A stretch of DNA of 64,000 bases from Arcicella rigui (GCF_034929435.1 NZ_JAYFUM010000015.1:62001-126000); one strand, 5' to 3'. Positions 43,107 to 52,486 are shown, counted from the first letter of the stretch. Numbers and translations: made by a program. The notes: generated by a model from the sequence alone, not told the origin.

Positions 43107-46100
43107 TATTCTTCTTCGGGTTGAGGGAAACTATCAATTGAATGAACAAAGTCTTCTGATAATGAATCTTCATCTTCGTTTTTAATCAGCTTACGACCGT
43201 CGGCCAAAGTACCAAAAATGTAGTACAAGCCCGGCACGATAATTACACCGAAAACTGTTCCGAAAAGCATACCACCAAGTGCCGATGCTCCGATGGTATG
43301 GTTACCAATTGCCCCAGCACCATGTGCCAGAATCAGCGGAATCAAACCTGCGATGAAGGCAAAAGATGTCATTAAAATCGGACGGAAACGTACTTTTGCT
43401 CCTTCGATAGCCGCTTCCATTACTGTAAAACCTTGCTTGTGTTTCATCATAGCAAATTCTACAATCAAAACCGCATTTTTACCCAGCAAACCTACCAACA
43501 TCACAAGCCCTACTTGTGCATAAATATCGTTTGCCAAGCCCATCAATTTGAGTAACAAAAACGAACCAAAAATACCAGCAGGAAGTGAGAAAATTACCGA
43601 CAGTGGAATCAAGAAACTTTCGTACTGTGCCGACAATACAAAATACACAAACACTACTACGATTAAGAAAATGTAAATGGCTTCATTGCCACGAAGTGTT
43701 TCGTCTTTTGAAAGTGCCGCCCAGTCAATATCAAAGCCTTGTGGTAAGGTTTCTTTGGCTACTTCTTGAATCACTTTAATCGCTTCACCACTACTGTATC
43801 CTTTCGCAGGAGCACCTCTGATGGCGGCTGTATTATACATATTGTAGTGGTTGATTTCGTTTGCACCTTGTACTTTTTTGATTTTCATAAAGGCAGAAAA
43901 CGGCACCATTTCATCACGATTATTTTTCACATACAGTTTTAAAATATCCGTCGGAAGTCTTCTGTATTCTGGTGCAGACTGCACGAATACTTTAAAGAAA
44001 CGTTGGAATTTAATAAAACCGAGTTCGTAAGTACTACCAATAAAAATCGACAAAGTATTCATCGCATTTCCGATAGAAACACCTTTTTGCATTGCCAATT
44101 GGTTATCTATTTCGATTTCATACTGTGGATAATTGGCACTAAAGAAAGTAAATAAACCTGTTAGCTCTTTACGTTTTCCCAGTTCTTTCATGAAATCATT
44201 TTTTACTCTTTCCAATTGTTTATAGTCACCAGAGTTGGTTTTATCTAACAATTGTAAGGCAAAACCACCTGCTGCACCATAACCCGGCACTGCTGGCGGG
44301 TCGAAGAATTCAATGGTTGCTCCCGGTATTTCTTTGGCTTTTTCTTCCAATTCATAAATGATTTCGTTTACAGAATGTTTACGTTCATCCCACGGTTTAA
44401 GGTTAATCAAACAAGTACCAGCGTTTGAACCTCTACCTTCTGTAAGTACCTCATAACCAGCGATTGAAGAAACCGATTGTACCCCTTCTACTTGCTGAAT
44501 AATTTCTTGGAGTTTTCCAGAAATATCATTGGTTCGTTCCAAGGTTGACCCCGGAGGTGTTTGAATAATGGCGTAAATCATCCCTTGGTCTTCTGAAGGA
44601 ATAAAGCCCGAAGGTAAAATATTAGTAATACCCAAAATTCCACAACTGAAAGCAATTAATATACCAAACGTAAGTACTCTACGATTTACGATTAATCTCA
44701 ACAAACCTACGTACTTACCCGTCAGTTTTTCAAAACCGCTGTTGAAACTATCCAAAGCTCTATTTAACCACGTTTTCTTTCTTGGTTTTCCATGATTATT
44801 TTTCAAAATCATGGCACAAAGTACTGGCGTAAGCGTAAGTGCAACGAAACCTGAAATCACGATTGAGGTTGCCATCGTAATCGCAAATTGTCGATAGAAA
44901 ATCCCTACTGGTCCAGTCATAAAAGCTACTGGAACGAATACGGCTGTCATCAATAAAGTAATGGCAATGACCGCACCGCTGATTTCTCCAATTACTTTTC
45001 TTACGGCATTGTAGGGCGACAGATGTTCTTCTTCCATCTTGGCATGGACGGCCTCGACGACGACGATAGCATCATCGACCACAATACCAATCGCTAACAC
45101 AAGGGCAAAAAGCGTAATCATGTTGATTGTCAGCCCGAAAAGTTGCATAAACATAAATGCACCAATCAAAGAAACAGGCACGGCAATCGTAGGAATCAGC
45201 GTTGAACGCCAGTCACCCAAAAAGACAAACACTACCAATGCCACCAAAATAAAGGCATCTCGTAAAGTATGAATTACGTTTTCGGTTGAAGCATCAAGGA
45301 AGTTAGAAACGTCGTAACTAATTTCATAATCCATTCCCGGAGGGAAAGATTTTTTCAACTGCTCCAATTGTGCTTTTACTTTGCCGATTACCTCACTGGC
45401 ATTACTACCATAAGTTTGTTTCAAGACAATCGCTGCCGATGGATGTCCGTTTAGGTTAGAATAAATATCATAATATTCACTACCTAATTTTACTTCTGCC
45501 ACATCTTTTAAGCGAAGAATCTCACCGTTTGGATTCGCTCTGATGATTACATTTTCGTATTCTTCGGGTTTACTAAATCTATCTGAATACGCCAAAACAT
45601 ACTCTAAAGCCTCCGAACGGCTACCGTCGCCCCTACCTATACGTCCAGCTTTACCAATCACACTTTGGTCGTTGAGGGCTTCCATTACTTCATCGGGCGA
45701 AATCTTATAAGCACGCATACGGTCGGGGTTCAACCACACACGCATAGCGTACTGGCGGCTACCCAAGATTTTTGCTTGACCTACACCACTAATCCTCTGT
45801 AATTCAGGAATCATGTTAATCCCTGCATAGTTAAAAAGAAACTTCATGTTGGCGTTTTTGTCCTTACTGAACAAATTAACGTACATCAACATACTTGGCA
45901 TAATCGGAGTAATTACTACCCCTTCTCTTTGTACTAATGTCGGAAGTTTGTTTGTGACTTGTTGTACACGGTTTGAAACCTGTACTAAGGCTTCGTCGGG
46001 GTCAGTTCCCAAGTTGAATACAATTTGGATATTGGCTTCACCCGCACTGGTAGCATCTGAGGTCATGTATTTCATACCCCAAGCACCGTTGATTGATTGT

Positions 46101-46297
46101 TCCAAAGGAATAATCACTGATTCTGCCAGTGATTTGGCACTTGCACCCGGATAAGATGCAGAAACCATTACCATCGGAGGAGCAATTGAGGGAAACTGCG
46201 AAGTTGGCAGTGTCTTAATTGCCAGTACGCCCATAAAAATAATAACGAGCGATAATATGATGGCTAATACTGGCCTCTTAATGAATTTATTAAACAT
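43106..46297 (-). CDS. RND efflux pump, HAE1/AcrB type
   Basis: 1063 aa, standard length. Twelve transmembrane helices with two large periplasmic loops. The proton-relay aspartates appear in GIVVDDAIVVVEAV (TM4), and PSQFPSIAPPMVMVSA and the GFIPSEDQG motif match AcrB-like pumps. It exports hydrophobic drugs, bile-acid-like compounds or dyes using proton motive force. It lies between its adaptor gene upstream and the outer-membrane factor downstream; the complex spans the envelope. Hydrophobe rather than metal specificity is inferred from the HAE1-like TM4 motif. Confidence 0.96.
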   Translation of the reverse strand: MFNKFIKRPVLAIILSLVIIFMGVLAIKTLPTSQFPSIAPPMVMVSASYPGASAKSLAESVIIPLEQSINGAWGMKYMTSDATSAGEANIQIVFNLGTDPDEALVQVSNRVQQVTNKLPTLVQREGVVITPIMPSMLMYVNLFSKDKNANMKFLFNYAGINMIPELQRISGVGQAKILGSRQYAMRVWLNPDRMRAYKISPDEVMEALNDQSVIGKAGRIGRGDGSRSEALEYVLAYSDRFSKPEEYENVIIRANPNGEILRLKDVAEVKLGSEYYDIYSNLNGHPSAAIVLKQTYGSNASEVIGKVKAQLEQLKKSFPPGMDYEISYDVSNFLDASTENVIHTLRDAFILVALVVFVFLGDWRSTLIPTIAVPVSLIGAFMFMQLFGLTINMITLFALVLAIGIVVDDAIVVVEAVHAKMEEEHLSPYNAVRKVIGEISGAVIAITLLMTAVFVPVAFMTGPVGIFYRQFAITMATSIVISGFVALTLTPVLCAMILKNNHGKPRKKTWLNRALDSFNSGFEKLTGKYVGLLRLIVNRRVLTFGILIAFSCGILGITNILPSGFIPSEDQGMIYAIIQTPPGSTLERTNDISGKLQEIIQQVEGVQSVSSIAGYEVLTEGRGSNAGTCLINLKPWDERKHSVNEIIYELEEKAKEIPGATIEFFDPPAVPGYGAAGGFALQLLDKTNSGDYKQLERVKNDFMKELGKRKELTGLFTFFSANYPQYEIEIDNQLAMQKGVSIGNAMNTLSIFIGSTYELGFIKFQRFFKVFVQSAPEYRRLPTDILKLYVKNNRDEMVPFSAFMKIKKVQGANEINHYNMYNTAAIRGAPAKGYSSGEAIKVIQEVAKETLPQGFDIDWAALSKDETLRGNEAIYIFLIVVVFVYFVLSAQYESFLIPLSVIFSLPAGIFGSFLLLKLMGLANDIYAQVGLVMLVGLLGKNAVLIVEFAMMKHKQGFTVMEAAIEGAKVRFRPILMTSFAFIAGLIPLILAHGAGAIGNHTIGASALGGMLFGTVFGVIIVPGLYYIFGTLADGRKLIKNEDEDSLSEDFVHSIDSFPQPEEE

Positions 46298-46323
46298 ATT
46301 ATTAGTTTTTTGAATCGTTATTA

Positions 46324-47415
46324 CTACTCAGCGTACACTCTTAAATTATTCAACACCTGCTTAGGGTCTTGATAGTCGTAAGTAATTTTCGTATTATCTT
46401 TTACTTTACGGATTCCTTCAAGAAGTATCTTGTCGTTTTCTGTTAAACCGTCTTTGATGACATACAAATCGGGCATCTCAGCACTGACGGTAATCTCCCG
46501 AGACCTTGCGATATTGTCTTTCCCCACTACATATACGTACTTCTTTTCCAATACTTCAAAGGTGGCTTTCTGAGGAATAATAATGGCATTCTTGAATGGT
46601 ACAACCATTTCAATATTACCAGTTTCGCCATGACGTAAAAGTCCTTTTGGATTAGGGAAAGTTGCTCTGAAAGCGATATTACCTGTTTCATTATTGAAGT
46701 CGGCTTCAATCGTTTCAACAATGCCCGGATACTCAAATAACTGATGATTCGCCATCGACAAGTTTACTTTCATCAATTTGTTTCCTTGCGTAGTTGCCTT
46801 ATAGTTAAGGTATTCCGCTTCTTGAACGTTGTAATACACCCACATTTTACTGTTGTCAGAAAGCGTAGTAAGTAAATCGCCTTCTTCTAAAAGACTACCC
46901 AGTCTTACCTGAAAATGGTCGATGATTCCATCAAAAGGAGCTCTGATTTCGGTAAAACCTAAGTGTACTTTCGCAACAGCTAATTCAGCTCTGGCTTTGT
47001 CTAATTTTGCTTTCGCCAAGGCTAACTCATTACGAGACACGATATTACTGTCTGCCAACAATTTGGTGTTTTTGTATTCTACCTCCACAAAATTGGCTTC
47101 AGCTTCGGCTTTTTGTACTTCTGCTTGATATTGCACAGGTAGAATTTGAAATAAAAGCTGTCCTTTTTTTACAAACTTACCTTCGTCCACAAAAATTTGC
47201 TTTAAATAGCCTCTTTCCAATGCTCTGAGTTCGATGTGCTGGATGGCATGAATCTGACACACATACTCATTCGTCACAGTAGTATCTTTTCGGATTGGAC
47301 TCGTCACCAACAACTTGGTGTCTTCTTTTTTTTCTTCATCTTTTTTGGATTCACAGCTTGTATGGCACAACAAAGCACCCAAGCTCATGATGATGAGATG
47401 TCTTTTCATAATCAT
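46324..47415 (-). CDS. RND efflux periplasmic adaptor lipoprotein
   Basis: 363 aa. Lipoprotein signal ending CHTSC (Cys21); the start could be M3 (MKRHL...). It has a biotinyl-lipoyl-like half motif (LERGYLKQIFVDEGKFVKKG), a coiled-coil hairpin (about 95-150), the FTEIRAPFDGIIDHFQVRLG lipoyl half and the beta-barrel (about 190-290). It joins the inner-membrane pump to the outer-membrane channel. First gene of the operon, 26 bases before the pump. No regulator gene is adjacent. Confidence 0.93.
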   Translation of the reverse strand: MIMKRHLIIMSLGALLCHTSCESKKDEEKKEDTKLLVTSPIRKDTTVTNEYVCQIHAIQHIELRALERGYLKQIFVDEGKFVKKGQLLFQILPVQYQAEVQKAEAEANFVEVEYKNTKLLADSNIVSRNELALAKAKLDKARAELAVAKVHLGFTEIRAPFDGIIDHFQVRLGSLLEEGDLLTTLSDNSKMWVYYNVQEAEYLNYKATTQGNKLMKVNLSMANHQLFEYPGIVETIEADFNNETGNIAFRATFPNPKGLLRHGETGNIEMVVPFKNAIIIPQKATFEVLEKKYVYVVGKDNIARSREITVSAEMPDLYVIKDGLTENDKILLEGIRKVKDNTKITYDYQDPKQVLNNLRVYAE

Positions 47416-47573
47416 TTTCTTTAAAAATAAATTTTACAGGAGTTTTTTAGATAGCATAGAGCATAACAAAGCATATAGTGCTAAGTATCAGCCTATTAAT
47501 TTTTGATAATTAATAATGAAATTTGAATAACAAGAAGAGGTGGCAAAATCAAATTGCCACAAAGAGTATTATA

Positions 47574-48002
47574 TCATATTCTGAAAACACGGAATACGAC
47601 AAATAATTTATTAAGAGGATACTGTGAAAAATGCTTACCGAAATGTAAGACTTGAGAAGTATTAAATAAGAAAAGTTTTGTGTACCAGTTGTAAAAATAA
47701 GCAGAGTGAAAGTAAGCTTTTGCAATATTTTTTTTGTGTGAAGCTATACATTCTTTTTCATCCTCTTCATGTTCTTCGCTGTAACCGTAAACTATGTTTA
47801 CACGATTGTCAAATGAAGTAGAAGTAGCAACAGATGTTAAGTTACGATGTTGTGTATTTAAACTGGCGTGTCTCGTATCTTTACGAGGCTTGATAGGCGA
47901 ATAAAAGGCACTATCCTTTTGCTTTTGAGCGTGCAGATGATTGGTAACGCCCAGCAAAAGAATACATATAGAGAGGAGATATTTTGATATTGCCTTTATC
48001 AT
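47574..48002 (-). CDS. exported protein of unknown function
   Basis: 142 aa, not recognised. A signal peptide covers residues 1-25 (LLSICILLLGVTNHLHAQ). The middle contains an acidic/histidine patch (SEEHEEDEKECIASHKK, about 74-90) that might bind metal, followed by an aromatic-rich tail (AYFHSAYFYNWYTKLFLF). It sits upstream of and co-directional with the efflux operon, 158 bases away, so it could be its leader gene or independent. The sequence has no motif strong enough for a family call; it may be lineage specific. Confidence 0.5.
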   Translation of the reverse strand: MIKAISKYLLSICILLLGVTNHLHAQKQKDSAFYSPIKPRKDTRHASLNTQHRNLTSVATSTSFDNRVNIVYGYSEEHEEDEKECIASHKKNIAKAYFHSAYFYNWYTKLFLFNTSQVLHFGKHFSQYPLNKLFVVFRVFRI

Positions 48003-48449
48003 GGGGGCTAAAGTAATCTACGATGTTTATTTGTACAAACCTTTTAATCATTTTTTTTTAATAAACAATGATTTTTCTTATATTTTTCATATTATTTCTT
48101 TTATAATTTAATAAATTTTTCAAACGGCTTTTGTTTGGCTTAAGAAAAAGTTGAAAAAAAGCCACTTTATAACTCTGTTTATTTGTAAAATATTGTAAGC
48201 ATAGAAAGCCGAAAAAGCTTATGGTTAAAGGTTTCGAAAGTTATCTATTCAAAGTACAGATAAAAGAGTAAAAATTCACTTTTCATTACTCTTTTGAATT
48301 CTCCAATTTATTAGAAACAATCTTGAAGATTAGGTTTTATAGATAAACTTGATTCATAAAAAATTCTTAATACTCTCCAGAACTTATAATTACAAATAGA
48401 GATATTTTAATATACTTTATCGGTAAACTAATTAAAGTATTTTGTATTT

Positions 48450-48480
48450 TTTGTAAAAAAAAGGTGTAAAGCTAAATTTG
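48450..48480 (+). promoter_or_regulatory. promoter of the two-gene unit (Bacteroidota -33/-7)
   Basis: TTTG at 48450-48453, exactly 19 bases, then TAAATTTG at 48473-48480. A perfect consensus match; transcription would begin near 48487, about 25 bases before the first ATG. Confidence 0.82.
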
Positions 48481-48489
48481 TAAAAGCCA

Positions 48490-48506
48490 ACTAATTAGGA
48501 ATTAGT
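48490..48506. promoter_or_regulatory. operator-like palindrome at the transcription start
   Basis: ACTAATT-AGG-AATTAGT, perfect 7-base arms with a 3-base centre. It covers about +4 to +20 relative to the predicted start site, where a bound protein would block transcription. Autoregulation by the first gene product is the obvious hypothesis. Confidence 0.6.
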
Positions 48507-48511
48507 ATTTA

Positions 48512-48724
48512 ATGAATTACATTTGTTCTGATGATTTAAACAAAATTCTCATGGAAGCAAATCAAATTAAACTTTTAGCTTCGCTGGCTAAAAAAATCAA
48601 ATCTGAGAGAAAAGAAAGAGCTAAAGTTGTAGCCTCTTTGCAGTCTGCCAAAATCCTAACAAAAAATGAAAACTTTACGGGCCATTACAGTAATCTAAAA
48701 AAAGTTGTTAATATTTCTGCCTAA
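48512..48724 (+). CDS. 70-aa putative antitoxin
   Basis: 70 aa, cytoplasmic, basic. Predicted helical: EANQIKLLASLAKKIKSER then KERAKVVASLQSAKIL, followed by a less regular tail (NENFTGHYSNLKKVVNIS). Not a recognised antitoxin family; no clear Xre, RHH or AbrB pattern. It precedes the ART-like gene by 2 bases and stands behind an exact promoter and a start-site palindrome, the usual antitoxin-first arrangement. An ATG at 48551 gives a 57-residue alternative. Function inferred from context. Confidence 0.6.
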   Translation: MNYICSDDLNKILMEANQIKLLASLAKKIKSERKERAKVVASLQSAKILTKNENFTGHYSNLKKVVNISA

Positions 48725-48726
48725 TA

Positions 48727-49359
48727 ATGTATAACAGAAGACCCAATTTAATGCTTGGTTTTCATGGATGTGATGAATTTGTAAGAAACGAATTAGTTAA
48801 TAACCCTGATATTGTAAAAAAGAGTCAAGAAGCTTTTGATTGGCTTGGAAATGGTTTTTATATCTGGGAAAATAATTATCAACGTGCTTTTCAATGGGCT
48901 TTAGATAAACAAGCAAGAGGCATAATACAAACTCCATCGGTTGTTGGAGTTGTTTATCAACTTGATTATTGCTTAGATTTTACAGATTCAGAGTTTATTC
49001 CTATTCTTTCATCGTACTATGAATTGATGAAAGATGACTTACTTTTTGCTGGTAAAACCCTACCTAAAAACAAAGATTTACCTAAAGATAAGTACCATGA
49101 TTTGATTTTGAGGGAATTAGACTGTGCGGTTATAGAGTATTTACACCAAAAAATCAGTGAACAAATTGCTGAAGATATAGCTTTAAAAGGCTTTAGTGAA
49201 TTAAAACATTTTGATACCGTAAGAGGTATTTTCACTGAAGGAGGACCTGCATTCGAGGGTGCGGGCATTCAAACTAAAAATCATATTCAAATTTGTATCA
49301 GAAATTTGAATTGCATAAAAGGTTTTTTTATTCCACGAAAGGAAACAAAATTTCCGTAA
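48727..49359 (+). CDS. ADP-ribosyltransferase-like putative toxin (DUF3990-like)
   Basis: 210 aa, no signal peptide. The N-terminus LMLGFHGCDEF places a His (H13) after a beta strand, and LGNGFYIWENNYQRAFQWA places Tyr45 in the G-x-GFY element followed by a helix ending in WA. This matches the first two elements (H-Y) of the ADP-ribosyltransferase fold as seen in DUF3990-type proteins. The third element is probably in NHIQICIRNLNCIKGFF (Gln188) or EGGPAFEGAGIQ. It is coupled to the 70-aa gene with 2 bases between stop and start. Reading: an intracellular ART-like toxin with a new antitoxin partner. Enzyme activity is inference from motif order only. Confidence 0.65.
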   Translation: MYNRRPNLMLGFHGCDEFVRNELVNNPDIVKKSQEAFDWLGNGFYIWENNYQRAFQWALDKQARGIIQTPSVVGVVYQLDYCLDFTDSEFIPILSSYYELMKDDLLFAGKTLPKNKDLPKDKYHDLILRELDCAVIEYLHQKISEQIAEDIALKGFSELKHFDTVRGIFTEGGPAFEGAGIQTKNHIQICIRNLNCIKGFFIPRKETKFP

Positions 49360-49391
49360 GTATCAATCTCTGATTCTTACGGAAATTTTAC
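49345..49391. terminator. bidirectional terminator overlapping the toxin stop codon
   Basis: AAAATTTCCGTAAG (49347-49360) pairs with CTTACGGAAATTTT (49376-49389) across a 15-base loop. The left arm includes the last codons and stop of the ART-like gene. The next gene converges on it. Confidence 0.78.
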
Positions 49392-49410
49392 TTTTCAATG
49401 GTTAAAAGCT

Positions 49411-50874
49411 CTACAAATTCCAACCCTGACGATACTCTCGCTTCACAAACTGATTTGCTTCGTCGAAATTGGTAATTTTCATTTCTTTACCATCCCAAAG
49501 CAGTTTCTTTCTTCCATTGTAGTCATATTCTTGTAACCATTGCTTGTCTTTTTTAGGAGTACGGAAGAAGTAACTTCTAATCGCTAAATTTCCCATCAAA
49601 ACTGCCTCAGACATTGGGCCTGAGTAATCAAATGATGAACTCAAAGGCTTATGCTTTCCGTAGCCATCTCTACAAGCTTGTAACCATTGCTGATAATGTC
49701 CTGCTCCGTCTGCACCTACAACTCTTTCAATTGTAATGGGTAGTTTTTCACCTTTTGCTTTTAGGCTTTCACTTCCCCAAAGTGTTGGATTTGAACCATA
49801 CACACCGCACATCATTACACCTTTTGTTCCCATTAATAATACACCGCCACTCCAGTCGCCTAATTTTACATCAGCAGGAATTTCTTCTGGACGCTCAGGC
49901 ATCAATCCGCCATCATACCAAGTCATTTTTACATCAGACTTTCCTTTTCTTGGGAATTTCAAATGAATCATTGAAGCGGCTGGATAACTTTCTGGGAAAT
50001 ACCCTTCTTTGAAAGGCCCCGTCCAAGCTGTATTAGCAATACTACATTCTACTTCTGAAGGATACCCCAAACCTAATACTCTGTACGGTGGGTCCATCAT
50101 GTGGCAAGCCATATCGCCCAAAGAACCTGTTCCGTAATTTACCCAACCTCTCCAGTTGAAAGGATGATAATCTGGTTGGTAATCTTCCCACGGTGCAGGC
50201 CCAAGCCATAAATCCCAATCTACTTCTTTGGGTACTTCTACTTTGCCTGTTGGTTTAGCAATACCTTGCGGCCAAACAGGGCGGTTTGTCCAAACATGTA
50301 CTTTTGATACTTCACCAATCAAACCTGCTTTATACCATTCCATCATTCTTCGTACACCATCGCCCGAAGAACCTTGGTTTCCCATTTGCGTTACTACTTT
50401 TTGCTGAACAGCGGCTTCGGTCATTTTACGTACTTCGTAAATATTATGAGCCAAAGGTTTTTGTACATACACGTGTTTCCCCAAACTCATAGCTGCCATT
50501 GCCGAAACATAGTGAGTGTGGTCGGGCGTAGAAACGGTCACGGCATCAATATTATCTTTTTCTTTTTCCAACATAATGCGGAAATCCTTATACTTTTTAG
50601 CCGCTGGGAATTTCTCGACCGATTGCTTCATTTGGCGGTCGTCTATATCACAAAGTGCTGCAATGTTATTACGTCCGCTGTCATAAGCTCCCATAATATC
50701 CGACCAACCTTTTCCTCCACAACCGATGGCTGCAATGTTGAGTTTATCGGAAGGAGCAATGAAGCCCTTTCCTCCTAAAACATGGCGAGGTACAATGTAG
50801 AAACCCGCCATTGCTAATGAGCTTTTCTTGAGAAAATCCCGTCTTGAATTGTTTTCCATAGTTTGATTTTCCAT
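49411..50874 (-). CDS. Gfo/Idh/MocA-family oxidoreductase with Tat signal
   Basis: 487 aa. A twin-arginine leader SRRDFLKKSSLAMAGFYIV (about 10-28) predicts Tat export with bound cofactor. The Rossmann domain has LNIAAIGCGGKG (about 45-56) and the family signature PDHTHYVSAMAAMSLGKHVYVQKPL (two parts; EKP replaced by QKP). The C-terminal substrate domain has NWRGWVNYGTGSLGDMACHMMD. The substrate is probably a sugar or sugar derivative; unknown. M6 (MENNSRR) is an equally plausible start. Single gene. Confidence 0.9.
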   Translation of the reverse strand: MENQTMENNSRRDFLKKSSLAMAGFYIVPRHVLGGKGFIAPSDKLNIAAIGCGGKGWSDIMGAYDSGRNNIAALCDIDDRQMKQSVEKFPAAKKYKDFRIMLEKEKDNIDAVTVSTPDHTHYVSAMAAMSLGKHVYVQKPLAHNIYEVRKMTEAAVQQKVVTQMGNQGSSGDGVRRMMEWYKAGLIGEVSKVHVWTNRPVWPQGIAKPTGKVEVPKEVDWDLWLGPAPWEDYQPDYHPFNWRGWVNYGTGSLGDMACHMMDPPYRVLGLGYPSEVECSIANTAWTGPFKEGYFPESYPAASMIHLKFPRKGKSDVKMTWYDGGLMPERPEEIPADVKLGDWSGGVLLMGTKGVMMCGVYGSNPTLWGSESLKAKGEKLPITIERVVGADGAGHYQQWLQACRDGYGKHKPLSSSFDYSGPMSEAVLMGNLAIRSYFFRTPKKDKQWLQEYDYNGRKKLLWDGKEMKITNFDEANQFVKREYRQGWNL

Positions 50875-51078
50875 TGCCCAATGGAAATCTTTTAAAGCTT
50901 TTACGGGTTCAAATGGGCAAAATGAACCTGTTGTTTTTAGTTTTTTAGTTGAATGATTCTTTGATACTTATATCAAATAGCTAAAGATAAAAGACTTGAA
51001 ATTAGCTTTTGTACTGTGATATAATGAACGGATTTTTGTTATTTTGAAAAAGATTATAAAACACTTCATGACAATTTT

Positions 51079-52200
51079 ATGAAAATTGAAACCCTTGCGA
51101 TACAGTCAACACAAATGCACGATGCCAATGCAGGTGCTGTTATTTCACCCATTTATTTATCTACTACTTTTGAGCGAGAAACCGATGGCTCATATCCACA
51201 CGGTTATATTTATTCAAGAGCTGATAACCCAAACCGCCAATTACTTGAAAAAAGTATCGCTTTACTCGAAAACGGAGCTGTTGGATTAGCTTTTGCTTCG
51301 GGAATGGCAGCGACAACAGCTTTATTTCAAAGTTTAAAATCAGGCGACCATATCATTACGCCCGACGATGCTTACTTTGCTACGAATGTATTAATCACAG
51401 AAGTATTCGGACAATGGGGTTTGTCTATGACAACTGTGGATATGACAGATTTGGAAGCCGTAAAATCTGCCATCCAGCCCAATACTAAATTATTTTGGAT
51501 AGAAACGCCTTCAAATCCACAATTGAAAATTGCCGATATTCAAGCCATTAGTGAAATCGCAAAAGGAATCGGGGCTTTAGTAGCCGTTGATAATACTTGG
51601 GCAACGCCCATTTTACAAAGACCTTTAGACTTAGGGGCTGATATTGTGATGCACTCGACCACCAAGTATTTTGGCGGACACAGCGACGTATTAAGTGGTG
51701 CGTTAATCATCAAAGAAGAAGGTGAATTATCGAATAAATTAAGAACGATTCAGAAATTAACGGGGGGAGTTCCTTCGCCTTTTGAATCGTGGTTGGTGGC
51801 AAGAGGTATCAAAACTTTAGCTTTAAGAGTAAAAGCACAAACAGAAAATGCTGGAAAATTAGCTGATTTCTTAAGTACTCATTCACAAATTGAAGCAGTA
51901 CATTATCCAGGTTTAACAACACATCCGCAATATGAAATTGCTAAAAAACAAATGCTGGGCGGTTTCGGAGCGATGCTTTCAGTACAAGTAAAAGGCGATG
52001 CCAAAAATGCGATGGCAGTAACGGGAAAACTTAAACTCTTTACAACAGCAACCAGTTTAGGCGGTGTTGAAAGTTTAATCGAACACAGAAAATCAGTAGA
52101 AGGGCCAAACAGTCCAACACCTGACAATTTACTTAGAGTATCGGTAGGTTTAGAAAATATAGAAGATTTGATAGACGATTGGAAGGAAGCTTTGAGATAA
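51079..52200 (+). CDS. Cys/Met-metabolism PLP enzyme (cystathionine gamma-synthase/lyase type)
   Basis: 373 aa. N-terminal SPIYLSTTF and YSRADNPNR, substrate-side FASGMAATTA, DNTWATPILQRPLDLGADIV and the PLP lysine in HSTTKYFGGHSD (about 192-204) define the family. C-terminal SLGGVESLIEHR is also typical. It catalyses a gamma- or beta-replacement/elimination on cystathionine or homocysteine-type substrates; synthase and lyase cannot be told apart here. Followed by a terminator, so it is monocistronic. Confidence 0.9.
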   Translation: MKIETLAIQSTQMHDANAGAVISPIYLSTTFERETDGSYPHGYIYSRADNPNRQLLEKSIALLENGAVGLAFASGMAATTALFQSLKSGDHIITPDDAYFATNVLITEVFGQWGLSMTTVDMTDLEAVKSAIQPNTKLFWIETPSNPQLKIADIQAISEIAKGIGALVAVDNTWATPILQRPLDLGADIVMHSTTKYFGGHSDVLSGALIIKEEGELSNKLRTIQKLTGGVPSPFESWLVARGIKTLALRVKAQTENAGKLADFLSTHSQIEAVHYPGLTTHPQYEIAKKQMLGGFGAMLSVQVKGDAKNAMAVTGKLKLFTTATSLGGVESLIEHRKSVEGPNSPTPDNLLRVSVGLENIEDLIDDWKEALR

Positions 52201-52232
52201 ATATGAGTTATGAATTAGGACTGTAAGATTAA

Positions 52233-52323
52233 AAGTAATTTCTGATTTGGGATTTCTGATTTCGGATATAAAGACCTTTTTAAAAAATCTTAAATCCGAC
52301 ATCACAAATCACAAATCCGAAAC
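52233..52323. repeat. TTTCGGAT/ATCCGAAA-word intergenic repeat
   Basis: GATTTGGGATTTCTGATTTC at 52242-52261 and the reverse-complement-like AAATCCGACATCACAAATC block at about 52290-52323 face each other over a short gap. Related to the block at 21168-21235. Confidence 0.5.
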
Positions 52324-52360
52324 TTTTATAATTTTTCTAAAGAACTAAACAAAACCTTAC

Positions 52361-52391
52361 AAGGAGGCTTCGCAAGAGCCTCCTTTTTTGT
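52361..52391 (+). terminator. terminator after the PLP-enzyme gene
   Basis: AAGGAGGCT-TCGCAAG-AGCCTCCTTTTTT (52361-52389). Confidence 0.85.
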
Positions 52392-52416
52392 GTTCAATAG
52401 AAAATAATTTTATAAA

Positions 52417-52450
52417 ATTGTTATGCAAGCATACTATTTTTATATATTTG
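52417..52450 (+). promoter_or_regulatory. possible acyl-CoA dehydrogenase promoter with internal palindrome
   Basis: ATTG (52417-52420), 22 bases, TATATTTG (52443-52450); the -33 element is imperfect. A TATGC-AA-GCATA palindrome (52422-52433) lies between the two boxes where a repressor could act. Confidence 0.4.
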
Positions 52451-52486
52451 AGCATTAATCTCAAAAAACTAAAAACCGTATCTACT

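Larger units (their letters stand above)
48003..48511. other. divergent intergenic region before the two-gene toxin-antitoxin-like unit
   Basis: 509 bases, very AT-rich, no gene. It contains a perfect TTTGTACAAA palindrome at 48030-48039 near the minus-strand gene, and the promoter and operator of the plus-strand pair at its right end. Confidence 0.6.

Noticed and set aside
52388..52486. N-terminal extension of the acyl-CoA dehydrogenase
   Set aside because: Overlaps the upstream terminator and the putative promoter; homologues begin at the ATG at 52487.
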